From: Aristolochia californica
Taxonomy: Eukaryota; Streptophyta; Magnoliopsida; Piperales; Aristolochiaceae
DNA: 64,000 nt
Reading direction: 5' to 3'
Assembly (NCBI GenBank): GCA_029961685.1
Contig: JARWKL010000015.1
Span: forward strand, 25,637,220-25,701,219
A model generated the notes under the pieces. That model worked only from the letters and a program-made list of their open reading frames with translations, had not been told where the DNA came from and ran no database searches. Positions 57,918-64,000 of the stretch are shown one piece after another. Each line of letters opens with the position of its first letter. Position 1 is the stretch's first letter. The position numbers and the translations under genes are program-made.

Positions 57918-59280
57918 TTTTTTTGAGAAGAGTTGTAAATGTATTCAAAAGAGATAAAATACAAACTAAAAAACTAAAAAGACATTTCCTCCACAACAAG
58001 ATGTTGGAGGGTAACGCCTTTTTTAGCTTGAACATCGGCTAAATGATTAGCAGATCTTGGTACATATTTCCAAGTACATAATAAATCAGAAGTTAAATTA
58101 CAGATTTCATCATAAATCTTCCAATGACGCCAAGGAGGTTTTGAAGGCTTGGAGCACCAATTTATAATAACTTGAGAATCCCCTTCAATCAAGAGAGCAC
58201 CGTCCTTTTTTTGTTTGAAGAGTTTCAGCCCGTTGAGCAAGCCATGTAATTCCGCACAAGTAGAGTCTGATACTCCAATTGGACCCGCATAAGTGTAGAG
58301 AAGATTTGCTTGATCATCGTGAATTATTCCACCAAATCCGGCTGGGCCCGGACAACCGAAAGCACTTCCATCAAAATTTAATTTAAAGTGTCCAGGAGGA
58401 GGTCTAGTCCATTCTATCATAATAGGAGCCTTCGAAATAAGAGACATTTTCGCAACATTTCTCCAATTTTCCCTCATATTTGTTGCTCTTAGATCACAGA
58501 ATTCTTTGCGAAGGAGAACCCAAGAGCTAACTTGACCGACTATCTGATCACAGAGAATATTCCGAGGAATAGATTTCTGATTGAATTTGCGATTATTTCT
58601 TTCTTTCCATAAATTCCACACAATGTGTCCAACACAACAAGATATTAAGATTTTCCCTAACTTCGGAAGATGGGAGCTAACCAAAGTATAAATAGTGTTT
58701 AGCAAATCTTGCGAAGGGCAATATAATAAACCGATCTTGTCCATTAATTCGGTCCAAATCTTATGAGCATATTCGCAATGCAAAAGCGTATGATCTGCTA
58801 TTTCAGGAGATGTGTTGCAAAATGGGCATTCTGGATTGGGAATATTAATGTCTCGTCTTTGCAAAGCGTCAGAAGTTAAAATTTTTTTAAGACATACCGT
58901 CCAGATGAAAAATTTGATGCGAGGAGGAATCGGGAGCGACCAAGCAAAAGTAACAGGATGTTCTGCGTGAAGAGGATGGTAGGAAATCAAATGATGGTAC
59001 GTTGAGGCTGAAGAGAACATACCTTGTTGTTGGGTGTCCAGATGAGGATATCGGAAGAATTTTTTAAGGCCACACCAGAAAGTAAATTGATCAGGCCAGT
59101 TGCTTCAACAGTTTCAGAGTCATTTAATGCCCGTCTGAGATGAAGATTCCACCCACCCGAGGACTGCCAATGGTCAGAAATCATTGAACTTCGAGATCTT
59201 GACAGCTGGAATAAAAGAGGATAACTTTCCTCTAAGGAACTAGTCCCGATCCACCAATCGGACCAGAAAAGAGTATTTTC
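57918..59280 (-). mobile_element. 5'-truncated LINE (zf-RVT and RNase H)
   Basis: On the minus strand it reads from about 59280 (LFWSDWWIGTSSLEESYPLL) through the zf-RVT region to RNase H, ending in an A-tail (T-run at 57918-57927). The reverse transcriptase itself is absent, so the copy is truncated at the 5' end and cannot move. It lies head to head with the plus-strand LINE at 59281-59745. Confidence 0.88.
57974..59020 (-). CDS. LINE ORF2 C-terminal frame: zf-RVT plus RNase H, 348 codons open
   Basis: The zinc-binding part is at about residues 25-105: FAWSLPIPPRIKFFIWTVCL, CPFCNTSPEIADHTLLHCEY, AHKIW. The RNase H domain is at about residues 210-335: FKLNFDGSAFGCPGPAGFGG, STCAELHGLLNGLKLF, LLIEGDSQVIINW and VPRSANHLADVQAKKGV, with the D, E, D and D active-site acids visible. 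The frame upstream (59184-58987: WNLHLRRALNDSE, then SSDILIWTPNNK) is shifted. It is a remnant of a mobile element protein, though this part is unbroken, so it is either young or was recently truncated. Confidence 0.85.
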   Translation of the reverse strand: MFSSASTYHHLISYHPLHAEHPVTFAWSLPIPPRIKFFIWTVCLKKILTSDALQRRDINIPNPECPFCNTSPEIADHTLLHCEYAHKIWTELMDKIGLLYCPSQDLLNTIYTLVSSHLPKLGKILISCCVGHIVWNLWKERNNRKFNQKSIPRNILCDQIVGQVSSWVLLRKEFCDLRATNMRENWRNVAKMSLISKAPIMIEWTRPPPGHFKLNFDGSAFGCPGPAGFGGIIHDDQANLLYTYAGPIGVSDSTCAELHGLLNGLKLFKQKKDGALLIEGDSQVIINWCSKPSKPPWRHWKIYDEICNLTSDLLCTWKYVPRSANHLADVQAKKGVTLQHLVVEEMSF

Positions 59281-59745
59281 ACCACTTCCAATATAACTTT
59301 GATGGTAGCTCCATTGGGAACCCGGGTTTGGCTGGGTTTGGTAGGGTGATTTTTGATCCAGGGGGCATTGCCATCCTCTTTTACTCTGAACCTCTCGAAA
59401 TTGCTGACTTCCTGAGCTCTCCGGTCTCCTTCATGGCTTGCGAATTTTTCAACACTCTTCAGTGATCCCCTTATCGTGGAGGGAGACTCCAAGATTGTCA
59501 TCGGATGGTGCTCCACCTCATCTTTCCCCCCATGGCATCATTGGTAGATTTTTCTTGATATTTTCAACATTGTATCCACCATTTATTGTACTTGGTCTCA
59601 TGTACTTAGATCAGCCAATTCGGTTGCTGATTTGTGCACTAAATTAGCCCCCCGCCCCCTCCTTCAATCTATTGTTGTTAGGGGAGGTCTCCCTTGATGT
59701 ATCTTCTCTTTCTTTGAAATAAAATTATCAACATTTCAAAAAAGA
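59281..59745 (+). mobile_element. LINE 3' end (RNase H remnant and A-rich tail), plus strand
   Basis: It reads YNFDGSSIGNPGLAGFG, then the 3' part and the untranslated end up to AAATAAAATTATCAACATTTC and an A-rich tail. It is the same family as the 56672-57850 LINE, in the opposite orientation (shared TCTTGTACTTGG / ATGTACTTAGATCAGCCAATTC sequences). It is inserted in copia RNase H sequence, which breaks off at 59757 (CDNQAAI on the minus strand). Confidence 0.85.
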
Positions 59746-59912
59746 AAAGAAAAAAGATTGCAGCCTGATTATCACAAAACATCCTCATCAGCTCATTCTG
59801 GTTGAAACCCAATTCCTGTGAGATTGATCTTACCCACATAAACTCGCTCACTCTGTGAGCCATCACCCTATATTTAGCTTTTGCGCTAGACCGGACTACT
59901 ACATTCTACTTT

Positions 59913-61212
59913 TTACTTCTCCAACAAACCAAATTTCGTCCTAAGAGGACAGAGGTTGACTTCTTGTCCAGTTTGGACCCAACATAATCTGCATAAGAAA
60001 GCCTCTATCTTCATATGGTTGTTAGGTCTAAAGAAAAAACCTTTTCTTGGTGCCCTTTCAAATACCTCAAAATTCTTTATGCAGAAGTGTATTTTGTGAG
60101 GATGTGTCATAAACTGGTTCTCTACACTTACTACAAAAGAAATGTCAGGTCTAGTAACTGTTGCATAAATTAACTTGCCCACTAACTTCCGATACTGTGT
60201 TTTGTCATTTAATTCAGCACTCTGATCATCATGGAGATCATGTCCCACCTCCGACAAACCGTACTCTTGAAGCATATCTGTTATACATTTATGTTGTGTC
60301 ATCACAACTCCTTTACTTTTCTCCACTTCAATACCGAGAGAATATTTCAACGGCCTCAAATCTTTAGTTTTACAATGTGCAGACAAATGAGACTTGGTAT
60401 CCTCTATGCCCGAAATATCATTCCTAGATAATATAATATTATCTACATAAACCAATATCACCAAGATTCTAGAATACCTCTTCATCACAAACAAGGAGTG
60501 ATCACAATTACTCCTCGAGAATCCCATGGATATCACAACCTGGCAGAATTTTTCAAACCAAACACGCGGACTCTGCTCCAGCCCATAAATCGCCTTCTTG
60601 AGTTTGTATACTTTGTGTCTTCCCTTCTGCAACATATCCCGGAGGTTGCTGCATATACACCTCTTCATCCAAATCACCATATAAGAAGGCGTTTTTAAAT
60701 TTCAGCTAATGTAGGGGTCGTCTTTGATTCACTGCAACTGAGATAAAAATACAAACAAATGATAAACAAGCAACAAGCAAAATTTTTTCAAACACATCAA
60801 AGCCAAAAGCTTTATATCTCTTCGCAACCAATCCAGTTTTATATTGTTCAATAGAACCACTAGCGTTATACTTGATTGTATAAACCCAGTGACAACCAAC
60901 AACTTTGGCTTTTGATGGTAAATCACACAGTTGCCAAGTGCCCTAATCTATTAAAGTCTCCATTTTAACATCCATAGCTTGCTTCCAATAAGGAGACGGG
61001 CAAACCTCCTGTACTGAAGAAGGAATAGTGCAGGTAGAGATGGACAAAACAAACTTTTTATAGGAGTCATATAAAGATGAAAAAGACACAAAATGAGATA
61101 AAGGATACTGTGTACCTTTCCTGACACCCTTTCTGAGTGCTATTGGAAGGTGTAAATCATTACCCGCAACATCCTTAGATGAGTTAGGGTCATGGTTTGG
61201 TGAGAGAGACAA
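59913..61212 (-). pseudogene. Copia reverse transcriptase (minus-strand element), catalytic Asp changed
   Basis: 61212-60943 carries the linker (DLHLPIALRKGVRKG) and RT start, and 60926-60729 is a shifted piece. 60680-59913 carries LKKAIYGLEQSPRVWFEKFC, then ILVILVYVDNIILSRND, where the second D of YVDD has become N, LKYSLGIEVEKSKGVV and KLIYATVTRPDISFVVSV. The copia RT at 39739-40383 carries the same D-to-N change. Confidence 0.88.
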
Positions 61213-61257
61213 ATCTGGAGTCGGAGGTGAGACTTATTTCTTACATTTATATACCTA

Positions 61258-61899
61258 TAATGGTTTCTCAACAGTGATGACTTGTGAAGGTCCAATGGGC
61301 TCATCAACTGGTACATGGATAATAGGTGCAGGTCCAGGTGAGATAACAAGATCAGATGGTAATAACACAAAGAAGAAGAATGACACATCCTCAAAGAAAG
61401 CAACATAAGCATATACAAATGTTTTTCTAGTCGACGGGAAAAAATATTTGTACCCTTTCTGTGTGTGAGAGTATCCAAAAAATATACATTTAACTGTTCG
61501 AGGTGACAACTTATCCCTGGAAGACCCAAACACATGTGCAAAACAGACAGAACTAAACACTCGGGGTGAAACAGGAAATAATGGTTTCTCAACAGTGATG
61601 ACTTGTGAAGGTCCAATGGGCTCATCAACTGGTACATGGATAATAGGTGCAGGTCCAGGTGAGATAACAAGATCAGATGGTAATAACACAAAGAAGAAGG
61701 ATGACACATCCTCAAAGAAAGCAACATAAGCATATACAAATGTTTTTCTAGTCGACGGGAAAAAATATTTGTACCCTTTCTGTGTGTGAGAGTATCCAAA
61801 AAATATACATTTAACTGTTCGAGGTGACAACTTATCCCTGGAAGACCCAAACACATGTGCAAAACAGACAGAACTAAACACTCGGGGTGAAACAGGAAA
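61258..61899 (-). repeat. In-frame 321-bp tandem duplication in copia pol
   Basis: Two units (61258-61578 and 61579-61899) are identical except for one base seen by eye (GAATGAC against GGATGAC). 321 is divisible by three, so the frame stays open across both (61917-61255 minus). Each unit repeats 107 residues of the post-integrase region: FPVSPRVFSSVCFAHVFGSS, CIFFGYSHTQKGYKYFFPS, YAYVAFFEDVS. Confidence 0.95.
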
Positions 61900-62094
61900 T
61901 AATGGTGTGCACGGCAAAAGGACTTTTTCCTTCTAAAACAGACAAAGGCATTCTATTAATCGAGAAACAAGCAATAAGGACAGTACACCCCAATATGACT
62001 TGGGTACATTCATATGTATCATCATTGTCCTAGCCGCTTCCTGTAAATGGCGATTCTTACGTTTAACTATACCATTTTGCTGAGGGGTAAAGAC

Positions 62095-62592
62095 TCATGA
62101 TGTTTGATAAATACTTCCTTGATTTTGACAAAAGACCTGAAATTTATTACTCATAAACTCAAGGCCATTGTCAGTACGCAAGACATGAAGCGAAGCAGCA
62201 AACTGAATTTTTATTTCATCGAAGAAAAGTTTGAATATATCAAAGGCCTCAAATTTTTTCTTAAGAAGGTAAATCCAAGCACACCTACTAAAATCATCAA
62301 TAAAATAAATAAAGTACCTATGACTAAATTGACTAGTCACAGGACAAGGACCCTAGATGTCGAAGTGTACAATCTCAAATAGATGGCTGGTTTTATGAGA
62401 CAAGATTGGAAACGAACTTCTGTGATGCTTGCATAGTTGACACGACTCGCACTGAAAAGAAGAACTCGAAGGAAACTTTGGAAATACTTGAATCAGTTTT
62501 GCTGCAGATGGATGACCTAGCCGCAAGTGCCACTGTAAAGTAGAATCTATGGTATGTAACACTTGGATATTATTTTGTCGATGGTTCTCCAA
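62095..62592 (-). pseudogene. Copia integrase (minus-strand element)
   Basis: Pre-integrase and HHCC: WHLRLGHPSAAKLI, then CESCQLCKHHRSSFP. The core reads YFIDDFSRCAWIYLLKKK and LRTDNGLEFMSNKFQVF, with the second catalytic Asp (RTDNG) present. A stop interrupts between the zinc domain and the core (about 62350), and the frame ends before TPQQNG. Confidence 0.88.
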
Positions 62593-62649
62593 GTAATATG
62601 ATTCATCTCTCTCACGAGCGGAACCAATCGTCTTTCTCGTTGCGAAATC

Positions 62650-62928
62650 CTAAAAAACACAATGAGTAGGATAAAACGTGTGAGAACAATTCATGGACTT
62701 GGCTAGTTGACTAACAGACAACAAATTTGAGGGAAATTTGGGGACAAGAAGCACTGACGGAGGAGACAAAAAAGAAGTTGGAGTAACATTGCCTACTCCT
62801 TGAACAGGATAGGTAGATCCATCCACAAAATTAACATGTTTTATACACAAAGACTCTTTCAAATCGGAAAACAATGATGACATAACTGACATGTGTCCGG
62901 AGGCTCCTGAGTCAAGAACCCAGGATGG
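62650..62928 (-). pseudogene. Copia aspartic protease (minus-strand element)
   Basis: WVLDSGASGHMSVMSSLF has the catalytic DSG motif intact, followed by GNVTPTSFLSPPSVLLVPKF and NLLSVSQLAKSMNC. A stop near 62650 ends it. Confidence 0.88.
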
Positions 62929-63219
62929 TGATGAGTGAACATGATAAGCGCTATCGATGCTGAGGATGAGGCAACAATGATTTGAGCCTTGCGTTGGGCA
63001 ATCTGCTATTGCTGCCGTATAATCTGCTGTTGTTGTTGTATCAAGTGCTGCATCTCATCTGGAGCACCTGGTGTAATTGATATAGAGGAATCTAAACTCC
63101 CACTTCCCAAATTTAACTCAACACTTGTCAGAATAATGATTGTTTTGCCACAATGAATACACTTCCTTTTTTACTTACCATCACCGCGTACTCTGCCTCA
63201 GCCTAAGCCCCTCTCTACG

Positions 63220-63826
63220 TCAGCCTCTACCTCCACCTCTAGAGGAATCTATAGGAGCTGATGTAGTGTTGGAAGCATTAAGAGTAGTGACTTCCATTAT
63301 CGTACCTACTTTACCTGCTCTAGGTATAATATTCTTCTCAACCCTCATAATACAATTAAAAGTGGTAGAGAGAGTAGGAATTTCATCTAAAGTTAAAACC
63401 TGGGCTTTAGTGGCATAAAGTTCAACACCTAAACCATCCAGAAATTTTGCAACCAACTGCTGATTTTGTTGTCTTTTCAACTCATTTTCATCTGTAGTAA
63501 ACGGATGATATACATTAATCTCGTGCCATATCCCAAGAAATGCACTGTAGTACTCTGTAATAGTTTTGTTTCCCTTTTTCAGTCCAAAGAAGTCTGTATA
63601 CATCTCATAAACCTGAGAGAGATTACTTTCTTGTGCATATAAAGACTCTAGGGACAGGCACAACCTCTGCTGTCTCACAGTTCATTACCTGATTTCTCAA
63701 TGTAGAGTCAATATTGTTGACAATCCAGGTCATAACCTGGCTGTTCTCTGCTTCCCTATCATAATTGGGAGAAATTGGAAAGTTATCTCTAATAAATTTC
63801 AACTTTTTTTTACTCTTCAAATACAT
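63220..63826 (-). pseudogene. Copia gag (minus-strand element)
   Basis: Frames 63826-63623 (MTWIVNNIDSTLRNQVM) and 63678-63220 (LSQVYEMYTDFFGLKKGNKT, then ITEYYSAFLGIWHEI and QLVAKFLDGLGVEL) match the gag family Retrotran_gag_3/UBN2. A frameshift separates them at about 63650. The knuckle region at 63130-63160 keeps CIHCGK but has lost the later His/Cys. Confidence 0.85.
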
Positions 63827-63930
63827 CCTGACAGACTTAGCCTAATTAAAATAATTAGGCCCTATCAATTTCTCAGATGTAATCATGATAGAATCTTTTC
63901 TATCAAATCCAGAATTTTCTCTTGACGGAG

Positions 63931-64000
63931 TGTAAACGTCTTCCGTTTTAGCTATACTAATGATATATAATCACAAAATAACCAATCAAAGCTTCTAGGC
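63931..64000. other. Window end
   Basis: Nothing recognised; presumably still within CUL4 intron 3 or its retroelement content. Confidence 0.3.

Larger units (their letters stand above)
59746..63930 (-). mobile_element. Minus-strand Ty1/copia element, interrupted by a LINE
   Basis: Read on the minus strand from 63826 down: gag, CCHC remnant, protease, integrase, linker, RT and RNase H start, in normal copia order. The 3' end is missing (RNase H is cut by the LINE at about 59757) and no LTR is found. Frames are broken by several stops and shifts. The whole lies in CUL4 intron 3. Confidence 0.88.

Noticed and set aside
57918..59745. Twin-primed (5'-inverted) single LINE insertion
   Set aside because: Both opposed parts contain the RNase H 3' region and each has its own A-rich tail, so they are two insertions rather than one inverted copy.
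1..64000. CRISPR array, bacterial operon, phage or defence system, or a tRNA/rRNA gene
   Set aside because: No regularly spaced identical repeats with unique spacers, no prokaryotic gene arrangement and no tRNA or rRNA signature were seen; the tRNA-like 12-mers are retroelement primer-binding sites.

Overview
This window is nuclear DNA from a flowering plant. It holds a few low-copy genes with plant relatives, spliceosomal introns and plant-type retroelements: Ty1/copia LTR elements primed by initiator-Met tRNA, L1-like LINEs carrying an RNase H domain, hAT elements and a TRIM/SMART-like miniature. I cannot name the species. Most of the sequence is transposon-derived, and genes are sparse.

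The low-copy genes lie at 32.7-56.2 kb. An intact, intronless F-box/kelch gene (407 codons, relative of Arabidopsis At1g30090) is at 32704-33927 (+). Next is a broken FANCD2 gene (Fanconi anaemia D2, DNA crosslink repair) on the minus strand at 34.9-43.3 kb. At least ten exon remnants keep their order, but they carry frameshifts and a stop codon, and one exon runs directly into a copia fragment. A block of about 5 kb of retroelement sequence fills the place where its middle exons should be. CULLIN4 starts at 46494 (+). Only its first three exons are in the window. Its first intron is 8.7 kb, appears to use a GC-AG donor and is full of retroelement pieces. Its third intron runs to the window end and holds LINEs and a copia element. 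Inside the FANCD2 disruption are two unrelated captured gene pieces, a carboxylesterase (minus) and a DMC1 meiotic recombinase (plus), within about 340 bp.

The left part (4.4-22.4 kb) is a nest of transposons whose history can be read. A long-terminal-inverted-repeat element (4416-8911) contains a 160-bp tandem array and was invaded by a 2.5-kb non-autonomous hAT element (4583-7106, perfect 8-bp target duplication). A copia element (about 9.5-22.4 kb) has an inverted internal segment. A second complete copia element (11691-19885) was inserted into that inverted segment. A second copy of the same hAT family (17071-19506) was then inserted into the 3' LTR of the inner copia. The nesting gives a relative order of events.

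The right part (56.6-63.9 kb) holds three 3'-end LINE copies, one with a perfect 16-bp target duplication, next to a minus-strand copia element with a near-identical, in-frame 321-bp tandem duplication.

There is no CRISPR array, operon, prophage or other prokaryote-type system. The most informative features are the broken FANCD2, the CUL4 GC-AG intron and TE-filled introns, the captured gene pieces and the nested or inverted transposons. All assignments come from reading the sequence and from memory of the protein families; no database search was run.
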